Shown: positions 54,066 to 62,552 of the stretch, in pieces
Numbering within the stretch: the stretch's first letter is position 1
Layout: each line of letters begins with the position of its first letter
Assembly (NCBI RefSeq): GCF_005049285.1
Contig: NZ_SOSC01000001.1
Coordinates: forward strand, 62,001 to 126,000
Length of the DNA stretch: 64,000 nt
Reading direction: 5' to 3'
Origin: Halorientalis salina
GTDB taxonomy: Archaea; Halobacteriota; Halobacteria; Halobacteriales; Haloarculaceae
Position numbers and translations under genes: made by a program
The notes under the pieces: model-generated
Seen by the model: only the letters and a program-made list of their open reading frames with translations
The model's database searches: none
Told to the model about the DNA's origin: nothing

Positions 54066-55025
54066 ATGGGCAGTCAGGAGGTACATCAGGAGGTCGAGGC
54101 CGTCGCGGAGGACATCGCGACGATGGAGACGCGCGGGGCCGCCACCATCGCCCGCGCCGTGGCCGATGCGTTGGCAACCCAGGCAGCGGCCAGCGAGGCG
54201 GAGACGCCGACGGACTTCCGCTCGGAGATGCGCGTCGCCGCTCGACTGCTCTCCGATACGCGACCGACGGCCGTGAGCCTCCCCAACGCGCTCCGGTTCG
54301 TCTTCGAACAGATGGACGGGGAAACCGTCGATGAACTCAAAGCGACGTCGATCGCGGCCGCCGACCGCTTTCGCGTGCAACTCGAACGCGCACAGGATGA
54401 TCTCGGTCGCGTCGGGGCGAACCGACTCCGCGACGGTGACACGGTCATGACCCACTGCCACTCGACGGACGCGCTGGCCTGCATCGAGGCCGCCGTCGAC
54501 CAGGGCAAGGACCTCTCGGCCGTCGTCAAGGAGACCCGTCCCCGCAACCAGGGACACATCACGGCTCAGGCGCTCCGCGAGATGGACGTTCCGGTGACGC
54601 TCGTCGTCGACAGCGCCGCCCGGCGCTACCTCGACGAGGTCGACCACGTCGTCGTCGGGGCCGACTCTATCGCCGCCGACGGCTCGGTCATCAACAAGAT
54701 CGGAACCAGCGGGCTGGCCGTCGTCGCCCGCGAGCGCGGCGTCCCGATCATGGTCGCCGCACAGACTATCAAACTCCATCCCGCGACGCTGACCGGCCAC
54801 ACTGTCGAGATCGAGATGCGCGACGAACGGGAAGTGATCGACGACGAGGCTCGAAGGGACATCGGCGAAATAACAGTCGAGAATCCCGCCTTCGACGTGA
54901 CACCGCCGCGGTACGTCGACGCCATCGTCACCGAACGCGGGCAGTTCCCACCCGAGAGCATCGTCACCCTGATGCGAGATATGTTCGGCGAGGGGACCGA
55001 CGACCCGTGGGAAGCGGAGACGTGA
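54066..55025 (+). CDS. ribose-1,5-bisphosphate isomerase
   Basis: 319 aa, eIF2B-alpha-like fold. It converts ribose-1,5-bisphosphate to ribulose-1,5-bisphosphate. Catalytic residues as established for the Thermococcus enzyme are kept: Cys131 in TVMTHCHSTDAL and Asp200 in VVVGADSIAADG. Other marks are RPTAVSLPNALRF and GTSGLAVVARERGVP. Length matches R15P isomerase (about 320) and not eIF2B subunits. Followed by a PfkB kinase gene and then, convergently, type III RuBisCO. ATG 54066 follows a weak AT-rich box; upstream frame is not conserved. Confidence 0.92.
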   Translation: MGSQEVHQEVEAVAEDIATMETRGAATIARAVADALATQAAASEAETPTDFRSEMRVAARLLSDTRPTAVSLPNALRFVFEQMDGETVDELKATSIAAADRFRVQLERAQDDLGRVGANRLRDGDTVMTHCHSTDALACIEAAVDQGKDLSAVVKETRPRNQGHITAQALREMDVPVTLVVDSAARRYLDEVDHVVVGADSIAADGSVINKIGTSGLAVVARERGVPIMVAAQTIKLHPATLTGHTVEIEMRDEREVIDDEARRDIGEITVENPAFDVTPPRYVDAIVTERGQFPPESIVTLMRDMFGEGTDDPWEAET

Positions 55026-55046
55026 CCTGCCCGCTCGCGGGGCGAA

Positions 55047-55055
55047 CTATTTACC
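55047..55055 (+). promoter_or_regulatory. TATA-like box of the PfkB kinase gene
   Basis: CTATTTACC, 25-33 nt before GTG 55080, supporting that GTG start and an independent leaderless transcript. Confidence 0.5.
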
Positions 55056-55079
55056 GCCGTCGCTCGAACCTACCTGTTC

Positions 55080-55967
55080 GTGGCTCGTGTCATCTGTGCC
55101 GGGCACGTCAACTGGGACGTGACCCTCCGCGTCGATCGCTTCCCGGCAGCCGACGGTGAGGCGACCATCACCGACCAGCACCAGTCCGGCGGCGGGAGCG
55201 CCTCGAACGTCGCCTGCGCCCTGACGGCCCTCGACGTCGAGACCGCGCTGCTCGGGAGCGTCGGCACCGACGAGAACGGGCACCTCGCCAGGCGTGAACT
55301 CTCCGCCGCCGGCGTCGACTGTTCGTCGCTGGTGACCGCCGAGGGCGAGACAGCAGTGAAGTACCTCGTCGTCGACGCCGACGGGGAGGTCGTCGTGCTG
55401 GGCAACGACGGCGCGAACGAGTCGTTCGACGCGGCCGACCTCTCGGAGGAAGCCCTCGAAGCGGCCAGCCACCTCCACCTGACGAGCCAGGAGCCGGACA
55501 CCGCGGCGCGGCTCGCCGAACGGGCGACAGAAGCCGGCCTGCGGGTCAGTTTCGACCCTGGCCGTCGCATCCACGCCCGGGACTACTCGGCGACTATCGC
55601 GCTCGCGGACGTCCTCTTTCTCAACGAGCGCGAGGCGGCCACCGCTATCGAGGAGCATCTCGGAGCCATCGAGGACCTCGCCCGCGTCGTCGCCATCAAA
55701 CACGGCGGCGACGGTGCCGAAGTGTTGACGCCCGAGGGCAACTACGTCAGCCACGACGGGTTCCCCGTCGATACCGTCGACACCACCGGTGCCGGCGACG
55801 CCTTCGCCGCCGGGTTCATCGCCGCTTTGCTCGACGACCGCTCGCCTCCGGACTACGAGCGAGCGCTCGCGGTGGCGAACGCTTGCGGCGCGCTCGCCGC
55901 CTGCGAACCCGGCGCTCGCGCCGACATCTCCTGGGACTGTATCGAAGCCGTCCTCGAAGAGCGATGA
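55080..55967 (+). CDS. PfkB family sugar kinase, candidate ribose-1-phosphate kinase
   Basis: 295 aa ribokinase-fold protein. It has the N-terminal GGGSASNVACALTAL substrate motif, and the C-terminal DTTGAGDAFAAGF with the anion-hole Asp as base. Start is GTG 55080, with a TATA-like box 25-33 nt upstream. Its position beside R15P isomerase and RuBisCO makes phosphorylation of ribose-1-phosphate to ribose-1,5-bisphosphate a sensible role, as described for a halophile PfkB kinase in the pentose bisphosphate pathway. A general ribokinase or nucleoside kinase role is the alternative. Confidence 0.85.
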   Translation: MARVICAGHVNWDVTLRVDRFPAADGEATITDQHQSGGGSASNVACALTALDVETALLGSVGTDENGHLARRELSAAGVDCSSLVTAEGETAVKYLVVDADGEVVVLGNDGANESFDAADLSEEALEAASHLHLTSQEPDTAARLAERATEAGLRVSFDPGRRIHARDYSATIALADVLFLNEREAATAIEEHLGAIEDLARVVAIKHGGDGAEVLTPEGNYVSHDGFPVDTVDTTGAGDAFAAGFIAALLDDRSPPDYERALAVANACGALAACEPGARADISWDCIEAVLEER

Positions 55968-55973
55968 GTCCGC

Positions 55974-57227
55974 CTAGCGGGGCGTCTCAGTTCCCCACTT
56001 CTCCAGGGCCGTCGCCAGTTCGGGGACCGCTTCGGCTTTCGACTCGATGTCCTCACCGGAAGCGGCGGCCTCGACGGCGGCTCTGAGTGCCTTCGCGCCG
56101 GCGTGGGTTCCGTCGGGGTGGCCGTGGACGCCGCCACCGGCCTGCACGCCGATGTTCGTCCCGAGACGGTCGACGAGCTCCGGGACGAGTCCGGGATGTA
56201 ATCCGCCGGACGCCATCGGAAGCACGTCGTTCAGGCCGTGGAGGTCCGAGTAGAGCCACTCGTTGATGCCGGCCGTGTCCTCGTTTTCGAGTTTGCCGAG
56301 GTCGGCGGTCCCCGTGTGGATGTGGTCGACGCCGCAGAGTCGGGCGATCTGTGCGACGACGCGCATCGAGACGCCGTGATTGGGTACCCGGTCGAACGCC
56401 GCGTGCATCGCACGGTGGGCGTGGATGGCGATGCCGTGTTTCTCACAGCGTTCGCGGACCCGCTGGACGGCCGCCCACCCGGTCGTCACCACGTCGACCA
56501 TCACGTACTCACAGCCCTGCTCGGCCGCCATGTCTACGCGTTCGAGCATCCGCCGGGTGTCCGCCGTGACGTTCACCAGGTACGATTTCGTCTCGCCGGT
56601 CTCCTCCTCGGCCCGGTCGCGTGCGGCCAGGCTCTCGGTCAACCGGTCGGCGAAGGGGTTGAAATCCTGGTCGGTCAGGTTCTCGTCGTCCTTGAGCAGG
56701 TCGAGGCCCCCCGTCCAGGCCTCCTCGCCGACCGTGACGTGTTGGTCCGTCGAGAGCCCCACCTTCGGCTTGGGGACCGTCGCGGTGATGGGGCGGTCGC
56801 CGGCGTCGAAGATCTCCTCGCGAACGCTGGTCCCGAACTGCGGCCCGGGGAAGGAGGTCGACAGTGGTTCGGGCCAGTCGCAATCGAGCAGGCGGATGCG
56901 CTCGACGGCTTTCATCCCCAGGATGTTCCCGGCGATACAGGAGAGCACCTGCGCCATGTTGCCGTCCTCGAACAGGGCGTCCGGATAGGCGACCCTGATC
57001 TCCCCGGACGACTCGTCGATGGCACACGCGGTCGCTGAGAGGTCCGTGACCGCCCCCTCGACCTGGAGTTCCGCCCAGGTGCCGTTGGAACTCTCGGAGG
57101 CGACGCGGCCGGCGGCCGCTTCCATGTCCATGTCCGCCGCCGGTTCGATGCGGAAGTCACAGACCAGTTCCGAATCCGCGGGGTCGTAGTCCAGATCCAG
57201 GAAGTCCTCGTATTTGATGCCGGGCAT
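55974..57227 (-). CDS. rbcL: type III ribulose-1,5-bisphosphate carboxylase/oxygenase, large subunit
   Basis: 417 aa, slightly short for RuBisCO (about 430-475), in keeping with archaeal form III. Catalytic residues are preserved: VPKPKVGLS (Lys153/155 region), the carbamylated Lys179 and metal ligands in GGLDLLKDDEN, HRAMHAAF, loop-6 Lys312 in GTADLGKLENED, and the phosphate sites SGGLHPG and QAGGGVHGHPDG. It should carboxylate RuBP to 3-phosphoglycerate. It is convergent with the PfkB gene (stops 7 nt apart) and has its own TATA box. No small subunit or carboxysome gene is near, as normal in archaea. Confidence 0.95.
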   Translation of the reverse strand: MPGIKYEDFLDLDYDPADSELVCDFRIEPAADMDMEAAAGRVASESSNGTWAELQVEGAVTDLSATACAIDESSGEIRVAYPDALFEDGNMAQVLSCIAGNILGMKAVERIRLLDCDWPEPLSTSFPGPQFGTSVREEIFDAGDRPITATVPKPKVGLSTDQHVTVGEEAWTGGLDLLKDDENLTDQDFNPFADRLTESLAARDRAEEETGETKSYLVNVTADTRRMLERVDMAAEQGCEYVMVDVVTTGWAAVQRVRERCEKHGIAIHAHRAMHAAFDRVPNHGVSMRVVAQIARLCGVDHIHTGTADLGKLENEDTAGINEWLYSDLHGLNDVLPMASGGLHPGLVPELVDRLGTNIGVQAGGGVHGHPDGTHAGAKALRAAVEAAASGEDIESKAEAVPELATALEKWGTETPR

Positions 57228-57250
57228 ACCTCCGAGTTGGTGGCCCGCCA

Positions 57251-57260
57251 GTATAAAACT
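57251..57260 (-). promoter_or_regulatory. TATA box of the RuBisCO gene
   Basis: AGTTTTATAC on the minus strand, core about 25-31 nt before ATG 57227, so rbcL can be transcribed without a leader, separately from the membrane-protein gene upstream. Confidence 0.6.
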
Positions 57261-57269
57261 CGGACCGGA

Positions 57270-57674
57270 TTAGAGTATCGAGACGACGATTCGTGCAAGA
57301 AGCACGTATCCGAGCGCCACCGGCGCGAAGTAGATGCTGCCCGCGACGACGGCATCGAGGCGGTCGTGTCTGAACTGCCAGACGTGGGCCGCGATCGCCG
57401 TCAGGATCGCGAGGATACCGACGACCGTCCACCGGGGCGCGAACTGCGTCGTCCCCGTGAGGGTAAACACCGCGACGAGCGATGCCGCCGCGGTGGAGAC
57501 GTACTGAAAGGCGTGCTCTCGCTTGCTGACTGCCCCGGCCAGGGCCGCTACCAGCGGCAGCCCCAGCACGACGGCGACGAGCGTCGAGAAGACCGTCTCC
57601 GGTCCGATCAGTAGTGGTCCGAAAACCGTCCCGCGTTCATCGTCGCGAAACCGTCGACCTGGCCGCCACGTCAT
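57270..57674 (-). CDS. small multi-pass membrane protein, 134 aa
   Basis: Basic N-terminus (MTWRPGRRFRDDERGTVFG), then four hydrophobic helices: TVFSTLVAVVLGLPLVAALAG, YVSTAAASLVAVFTL, WTVVGILAILTAIAAHVW and YFAPVALGYVLLARIVVSIL. No family or motif is recognised. It runs in the same direction as RuBisCO and ends 42 nt before it, but the RuBisCO TATA box lies between them. Confidence 0.65.
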   Translation of the reverse strand: MTWRPGRRFRDDERGTVFGPLLIGPETVFSTLVAVVLGLPLVAALAGAVSKREHAFQYVSTAAASLVAVFTLTGTTQFAPRWTVVGILAILTAIAAHVWQFRHDRLDAVVAGSIYFAPVALGYVLLARIVVSIL

Positions 57675-57773
57675 ATCTCGGGTTCCCGTCGGGTTCGTAT
57701 ATAGTTTCCGTCAGGTGTCGTAACTGATAGCTGCTGCTCGGGCGAGTGAAAAAGGGAGAATCAGCGGGCCGCC

Positions 57774-58247
57774 TCAGGCGTCTTCGTAGACCCAGGGCTC
57801 GTCGGCGCGCTCGTAGTCGACGAGTTCGTCCTCGTCGAAGAACAGTTCGATCTCGCGCTCGTTTGCGCCCTCGTCCTCGTGGTCGGAGCCGTGGATGACG
57901 TTCTGCCCGAGGTCCAGTCCGAGGTCACCGCGGATGGTGCCCGGCTGGGCTTCCTTGGGGTCCGTCGTGCCCATCATCTGGCGGACCTGGCGGGTCGCGT
58001 CGGCACCCTCCCAGACCATCGCCATGACGGGACCGGACGTGATGAACGCCACGAGCTCGTCGAAGAACGGTTTGTCCTCGTGCTCGCCGTAGTGTTGCTC
58101 GGCGAGGTCCTGGTCGATCTGCATGAACTTCGCCGCGGCCAGCTTCAGCCCGCGCTCTTCGAGTCGACCGATGATTTCGCCCACGAGTCCGCGCTGGACG
58201 CCGTCTGGCTTGACCATGACGAACGTGCGTTCGTCGTGATGGCTCAT
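57774..58247 (-). CDS. ndk: nucleoside diphosphate kinase
   Basis: 157 aa, normal length. It balances NTP pools by phosphate transfer through a phospho-His. Markers: [53 protein letters not shown] and the active-site His in [18 protein letters not shown]. Last gene of the L7Ae-S28e-L24e-Ndk operon; it starts overlapping the L24e stop by 4 nt. The C-terminus is more acidic than in mesophiles. Confidence 0.95.
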   Translation of the reverse strand: MSHHDERTFVMVKPDGVQRGLVGEIIGRLEERGLKLAAAKFMQIDQDLAEQHYGEHEDKPFFDELVAFITSGPVMAMVWEGADATRQVRQMMGTTDPKEAQPGTIRGDLGLDLGQNVIHGSDHEDEGANEREIELFFDEDELVDYERADEPWVYEDA

Positions 58248-58636
58248 GCCTCGGCCTCCTCTTCGGCCTCGTCGTCCTCGGTGTCCGCGTCAGCTTCGTC
58301 CGTCTCCGCCGGCTCCTCGTCCTCGGCGTCAGCCTCGTCGGCTTCGGCGTCTTCCTCGGCCGCTTCGAGGTCGGGGGCCGCTTCGGAGTCGTCGGCTTCC
58401 TCGGTTTCCGGTTCGGGTTCCGGCTCGCTCTCTTCCGCCTGCTGTGTGGCCGGTCCACCCGCCGCCTGCCCGGACGCGGTCCACTCTACCTCGCGTGGCT
58501 CGCGTCCGAGGTCGGCGTTCTTCTCGCATTTCGAGGAGCAGTAGTCGACGGTCGACCCGTCGTTTCGGACGAGCAGCGTGCCCGTCCCGGGCTCGATGTC
58601 GTCACCACAGTAGTCACACTCGCGTGTTCGTGGCAT
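58244..58636 (-). CDS. rpl24e: 50S ribosomal protein L24e with long acidic tail
   Basis: 130 aa. The first 55 residues are a normal L24e with a zinc ribbon: REC-x2-C (CDYCGDD) and [11 protein letters not shown] tail of about 70 residues rich in Glu, Asp and Ala follows ([14 protein letters not shown] ... [10 protein letters not shown]). Archaeal L24e is usually 55-70 aa, so the extension roughly doubles it. The tail is low-complexity and will be disordered. It overlaps ndk by 4 nt and S28e by 1 nt (TAATG). Confidence 0.92.
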   Translation of the reverse strand: MPRTRECDYCGDDIEPGTGTLLVRNDGSTVDYCSSKCEKNADLGREPREVEWTASGQAAGGPATQQAEESEPEPEPETEEADDSEAAPDLEAAEEDAEADEADAEDEEPAETDEADADTEDDEAEEEAEA

Positions 58637-58866
58637 TATTGGCCTCCAATCTGGTCAGCTTCGCGGGCGGTCTCGCGGAGCTGCAACACGTCGCCCTCGC
58701 GGACTGGCCCGAGGACGTTCCGCGTGATGATTCGACCCTGGTTTTCGCCTTTGCGGATTCGACACTTGACCTGCATGGCTTCACCGTGCATGCCGGTCCG
58801 CCCGACGACCTCGATGACCTCTGCGGGCGTCGAACCGCCGTCGCCTTCGGATTCCTCTGCACTCAT
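58636..58866 (-). CDS. rps28e: 30S ribosomal protein S28e
   Basis: 76 aa, normal length. Core: [55 protein letters not shown], the S1-like barrel of S28e. It lies 9 nt after the L7Ae stop and 1 nt overlapped with L24e. N-terminus is acidic and Ser/Gly-rich, a halophile trait. Confidence 0.96.
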   Translation of the reverse strand: MSAEESEGDGGSTPAEVIEVVGRTGMHGEAMQVKCRIRKGENQGRIITRNVLGPVREGDVLQLRETAREADQIGGQ

Positions 58867-58875
58867 CTAAACCAC

Positions 58876-59238
58876 CTACTGGAGGTCCTCGAGTTTCTCG
58901 GCGATGTCGTCGACGTCGCCGCTGGCGTCACCGGCGTCGGTGACGGCTGCGGCGGCACTGCCGACTTCGAGGCCGGCTGCGTGTCCGACATCGTCCTGAG
59001 ACTCGACGAAGAGATAGGGAACGTCCTTCTCTTCGGCCAGCTCGGGGAGATGCATGACGATCTCCTCGGGCTGAACGTCCTCTGCGACGAAGACGAGGTC
59101 CGCGTTGCCTCGCTCGACCGCTTTGGTCGTCTCGTTCGTTCCTTTCTTTACGCTACCTGTGTCTCGTGCTACCTCGAGCGCTTCGAGGGCGTCCTCGGCG
59201 AGATCCGCCGGAACATCGAAATCAACGTATACTGGCAT
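58876..59238 (-). CDS. rpl7ae: ribosomal protein L7Ae (kink-turn binding)
   Basis: 120 aa. It binds kink-turn RNA in the 50S subunit, box C/D and H/ACA sRNPs and RNase P. Core motifs: [51 protein letters not shown]. First gene of the operon with S28e, L24e and Ndk. Unlike most genes here it has a strong Shine-Dalgarno sequence, GGAGGTGA, 7 nt before ATG 59238 and a long leader with a stable RNA structure, so translation may be regulated. L7Ae autoregulation through its own 5' leader is known in another archaeon. Confidence 0.96.
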   Translation of the reverse strand: MPVYVDFDVPADLAEDALEALEVARDTGSVKKGTNETTKAVERGNADLVFVAEDVQPEEIVMHLPELAEEKDVPYLFVESQDDVGHAAGLEVGSAAAAVTDAGDASGDVDDIAEKLEDLQ

Positions 59239-59400
59239 GGTTGTTCACCTCCCGCGCGTGGGCTCGCGCTCCCCCGCCTGGAGGGCCGCTGTAACCCGGC
59301 TTCGGGTGCTGCCGACGTGAGTCGGCTGCTCCGTGGCTGAGTTACAGCCGGCCCGATGTAGTCCTAAGAGGCTAGGAGCATCATCAACCCCGCGCAGGCT
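59239..59400 (-). ncRNA. structured 5' leader of the L7Ae operon
   Basis: The 358-nt gap between L7Ae and TmcA has no gene. On the L7Ae strand a 13-bp stem with one bulged base is formed by 59283-59295 and 59341-59354. It encloses a hairpin at 59295-59306 (4-5 bp, 4-nt loop) and a second hairpin at 59311-59326 (6 bp, 4-nt loop). A further 5+4 bp hairpin lies at 59357-59386 and contains TGATGA, a box C-like sequence. The TATA-like TTTTAA at 59425-59430 would start RNA near 59400. It is a candidate autoregulatory element or a separate small RNA. Confidence 0.5.
59245..59252 (-). promoter_or_regulatory. Shine-Dalgarno sequence of L7Ae
   Basis: GGAGGTGA on the minus strand, complementary to the 3' end of archaeal 16S rRNA, ending 6-7 nt before ATG 59238. 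It shows that this operon is translated from a leadered mRNA, in contrast to most starts in the window. Confidence 0.75.
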
Positions 59401-59596
59401 GTATCCGTCATTGAACCATGCCCTGTTAAAAGCGCTTTCGATGCCGAGAAGAGCGTGTCAGAACCCCGCACATGCCTGAGGACCAATGAGACCATACGGA
59501 CCCCTGCTCGAGCCCCGTTTTCCCCCGTCTCCTGTCGACGGCTCTCGAAAACGACCCATCGGCACATCCAAAGGCCCCGACCGTCACTGACCGAGT

Positions 59597-61834
59597 ATGT
59601 TCGCGGAGGTCGTCGACGCGCTTCGCGCCGAGGCGCGAGCGACGAACGAACGCCGCCTGCTGGTGTTCACTGGGGAGCCATCCAGTACCCGAGAGAGGGC
59701 GGCCGAGGCGTTGGATGCGGCCGCCATCGAAATGACCGACACCACGCTGATCGGCCCCGAAAACGCTCTCCGCTGTGAGCATCTCTCAGTGGCTCAATCC
59801 GGAGACCTGCTCGGGCGGACCCGCGACGCTGTCGTCCTCGATTTACACGACGAGTGCCGACCGAACGCGATTGGCCGGGCCGTCGGTGCCGTCGACGGCG
59901 GCGGCCTTCTGGTACTCCTGACGCCGCCGCTCGACGAGTGGCCGGTCCGTCGCGACGAGTTCGACGAGACCCTGGCGGTTCCGCCGAGTTCCCTCGGCGA
60001 TGTCTCGGGGAACTTCCGAACTCGCCTGGTCGAAACCCTCCGGGCACATCCGGGGATCGCCATCGTCGACGCCGACGACGGGACGGTCGAACGCGACGGG
60101 CTGACCTACCCGGCACCCCGCTGTCGATCACCGAACGACGACCTCGCTCCCCCCGCCGACGCCGACTTCTCCGACGACATCTACGACGCTTGTCTCACCG
60201 CCGATCAGGTGTCCGCTGTTCGAGCGTTCGAGGATCTCCGGACCGACGGACGAGCGCTCGTCGTCGAGGCCGACCGCGGCCGGGGGAAATCCAGTGCCGC
60301 GGGACTCGCCGCCGCCGCACTGGCGCTCGACGGCCGGCACGTACTCGTGACCGCCCCGCAGTACCGCAACGCCGCCGAGGCGTTCGCTCGCGCTCGGGAA
60401 CGACTCGATGACGCGGGCGAAACGGCGGACCACACCGACGAATCCCGGGAGATACGGACCGACACCGGCCGAATCCGGTTTCGCCGCGCGGCCGAGGCGA
60501 CTGACCTTCCGGGGGACCCCGACGTGGTCGTCGTCGACGAGGCGGCTGCCCTCCCGGTCCGGGTCCTCGAATCGTTCCTGGATGCGCCCGCTGTCGCCTT
60601 CGCCACGACGATCCACGGGTACGAGGGGGCCGGCCGTGGATTTTCCGTCCGATTCAGGGACCGACTCGAAGAGAGCGATCACGAAATGACCGAACGCACG
60701 CTCGAGGAACCGATCCGGTACGCCGGCGGTGATCCGGTGGAGGTCTGGGCGTTCCGCACGCTCCTGCTCGATGCCCGCCCGGCCGTCGAACAGGTCGTCG
60801 AGACGGCGACACCCGACGCCGTCGAGTACACGCGACTTTCGGCCGATTCCCTCCTCGCCGACGAACACCTGCTCGGAGAAGTGTTCGGCCTCCTCGTCCT
60901 GGCTCACTACCGGACGGAACCCGACGACCTGGCCCGCCTGCTCGACGCCCCGAACGTCGCTGTCCGGGCGCTTACTCACGAAGGTAACATTATCTCGGTG
61001 GTGCTACTGGCTCGTGAAGGTGGCCTCTCGGCCGAGACGCGAGCGGGGATGTACGATGGGGGACGCATCCGGGGAAATATGCTCCCCGACGTGCTCACGA
61101 CACAACTCCGGGACGAGTCAGCGGGGGCTCCGGAGGGGCTGCGGGTGTTGCGTATCGCCACGCACCACGCTGTCCGATCGCGCGGTTTCGGGTCGCGACT
61201 CCTCGCCGACGTCCGCGAGGAATTTGGGGCTGACCTGGACTGGCTGGGCGTCGGCTACGGTGCCACGCCCGCACTGCTTTCCTTCTGGGCGCGGAACGGC
61301 TACACGCCAGTGCACCTCTCGACGACCCGCAACGACACCAGCGGCGAGTACTCGGCACTGATGGTGGACCCCACGAGCGACGCCGGCCGCGACCTCGTCG
61401 ACCGCCACGCCGACCAGTTCCTCGACCGTATCGGCGGCGTCCTGGCGGACCCGCTCTCCGACGCCGATTCCGACGTGGTCAGGGCGACGCTGTCGGCCGT
61501 CGACCGTGAGATCGACCCCGAATTAGCCGACTGGGAGTGGCGACACGTCGCCAGCGCCGCCTTCGGTCCGGGGCTGTTCGACATGGCTCCCGACGCGTAT
61601 CGGCGGCTCGCCGTGACCTACTTCGCGTCCGGTCGAATCGACTCGCTGTCCGACCGACGGGAGCGCCTGCTCGTCCTGAAGGCCCTCCAGGGGCGTCCCT
61701 GGGACGAGGTCGCCGAGGGTCTCGGGTACCACTCGACTGCCCAGTGCATGCGCGCGCTCGGTGACGCGCTCGAACCGCTCGTCGACGCCTTCGGCTCCGA
61801 GGCCGCGATCCGGGAGGCCGATCGATATCGGTGA
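59597..61834 (+). CDS. tmcA: tRNA(Met) cytidine acetyltransferase TmcA
   Basis: 745 aa. It acetylates N4 of cytidine in tRNA (and, in archaea, other RNAs via the same family), using acetyl-CoA and ATP. Order: N-terminal DUF1726-type domain (1-165), RNA helicase-like domain with Walker A EADRGRGKSSAAG (about 223-232) and DEAAALP, GNAT acetyltransferase domain (VLRIATHHAVRSRGFGSRLLADV) and a C-terminal tRNA-binding region. Length and motifs match the bacterial and archaeal enzyme. It is divergent from L7Ae; its stop TGA overlaps the DUF456 GTG start. Confidence 0.94.
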   Translation: MFAEVVDALRAEARATNERRLLVFTGEPSSTRERAAEALDAAAIEMTDTTLIGPENALRCEHLSVAQSGDLLGRTRDAVVLDLHDECRPNAIGRAVGAVDGGGLLVLLTPPLDEWPVRRDEFDETLAVPPSSLGDVSGNFRTRLVETLRAHPGIAIVDADDGTVERDGLTYPAPRCRSPNDDLAPPADADFSDDIYDACLTADQVSAVRAFEDLRTDGRALVVEADRGRGKSSAAGLAAAALALDGRHVLVTAPQYRNAAEAFARARERLDDAGETADHTDESREIRTDTGRIRFRRAAEATDLPGDPDVVVVDEAAALPVRVLESFLDAPAVAFATTIHGYEGAGRGFSVRFRDRLEESDHEMTERTLEEPIRYAGGDPVEVWAFRTLLLDARPAVEQVVETATPDAVEYTRLSADSLLADEHLLGEVFGLLVLAHYRTEPDDLARLLDAPNVAVRALTHEGNIISVVLLAREGGLSAETRAGMYDGGRIRGNMLPDVLTTQLRDESAGAPEGLRVLRIATHHAVRSRGFGSRLLADVREEFGADLDWLGVGYGATPALLSFWARNGYTPVHLSTTRNDTSGEYSALMVDPTSDAGRDLVDRHADQFLDRIGGVLADPLSDADSDVVRATLSAVDREIDPELADWEWRHVASAAFGPGLFDMAPDAYRRLAVTYFASGRIDSLSDRRERLLVLKALQGRPWDEVAEGLGYHSTAQCMRALGDALEPLVDAFGSEAAIREADRYR

Positions 61835-62349
61835 TCGACTCGTTCGTGCCGCTCGTCCCCGTGCTTGGGATGGACCTGCTCACCTGGGCTGCAATCGGAC
61901 TCGCACTGCTGGGCGTGGTCGGCAGCGCCGTTCCCCTCGTGCCCGGCGCGTTGCTCTCGCTGTCCGGACTCTACCTCTACTGGTGGCACACCGGGTACAG
62001 CGACCCTGGCCTGATCGTCCTCGTCGCGTTGACCCTGCTCGGACTCCTGATCATCGCCGTCGACTGGCTCGCCGGCGCGATATCGGCGAAAGCGGGGGGA
62101 GCGTCGACGGGCACTGCAGCCCTGGCCGGCGTCGTCGGCTTCCTCCTGTTTTTCGTCGCCGGGCCGGTCGGCATCCTCCTGGGCGTCGCCGGGGTCGTCT
62201 TCCTCGCGGAGTTCAGCCGGACCGGGAACCCGACAACCAGCGGGCGGACGGCCGTCTACACGACGGTCGGGATGCTCGCCTCGACGGTCGCACAGGTCCT
62301 GCTGACCGTTCTCTTCTTCATCGGATTCCTGCTCGCGATCCTCATCTGA
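61831..62349 (+). CDS. DUF456 family membrane protein
   Basis: 172 aa, with about five membrane helices. The DUF456 signature is the glycine-rich GLALLGVVGSAVPLVPGALLSLSGLYLYWW followed by LAGVVGFLLFFVAGPVGILLGVAGVVFLAEF. Function unknown; the fold suggests an internal repeat. GTG 61831 overlaps the tmcA stop (GTGA), so the gene is translationally coupled to tmcA without any obvious functional link. Confidence 0.82.
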   Translation: MIDSFVPLVPVLGMDLLTWAAIGLALLGVVGSAVPLVPGALLSLSGLYLYWWHTGYSDPGLIVLVALTLLGLLIIAVDWLAGAISAKAGGASTGTAALAGVVGFLLFFVAGPVGILLGVAGVVFLAEFSRTGNPTTSGRTAVYTTVGMLASTVAQVLLTVLFFIGFLLAILI

Positions 62350-62387
62350 GGGAAAAACACCTTGCCAGTGCCCGCGAAGATCGGAGT

Positions 62388-62552
62388 ATGGCCACCTGTA
62401 CGGAGGGGGAGTGTGAGAAACGCGCGGCCGTCATGTTACACATCCCGTGGGCCGAGAACCGCCGGGTATGCCTCGGGCACGCCAGAGTCTGGTCGCAAAA
62501 AGACGGGGTCGTCGCCGATCCGCTGGACGAGGCCGACGAGGAACTCCCCTAG
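62388..62552 (+). CDS. small zinc-binding protein, 54 aa
   Basis: Begins MATCTEGECEKRAAVML and has Cys4, Cys9, Cys28 and His31 (CTEGEC ... VCLGH), a likely zinc site, then an acidic tail DPLDEADEELP. No family is claimed. It follows the DUF456 gene by 38 nt. Its TAG stop and the TAG stop of the convergent GNAT gene share a CTAG (62549-62552). Confidence 0.7.
   Translation: MATCTEGECEKRAAVMLHIPWAENRRVCLGHARVWSQKDGVVADPLDEADEELP

Noticed and set aside
59283-59354. tRNA or SRP RNA in the L7Ae-TmcA gap
   Set aside because: The stem-loops looked RNA-like, but there is no T-loop GTTCGA-type motif or anticodon arm for a tRNA, and no SRP S-domain tetraloop with the GGAG-CAGC pattern in the correct arrangement. 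Reported as an unclassified structured leader.
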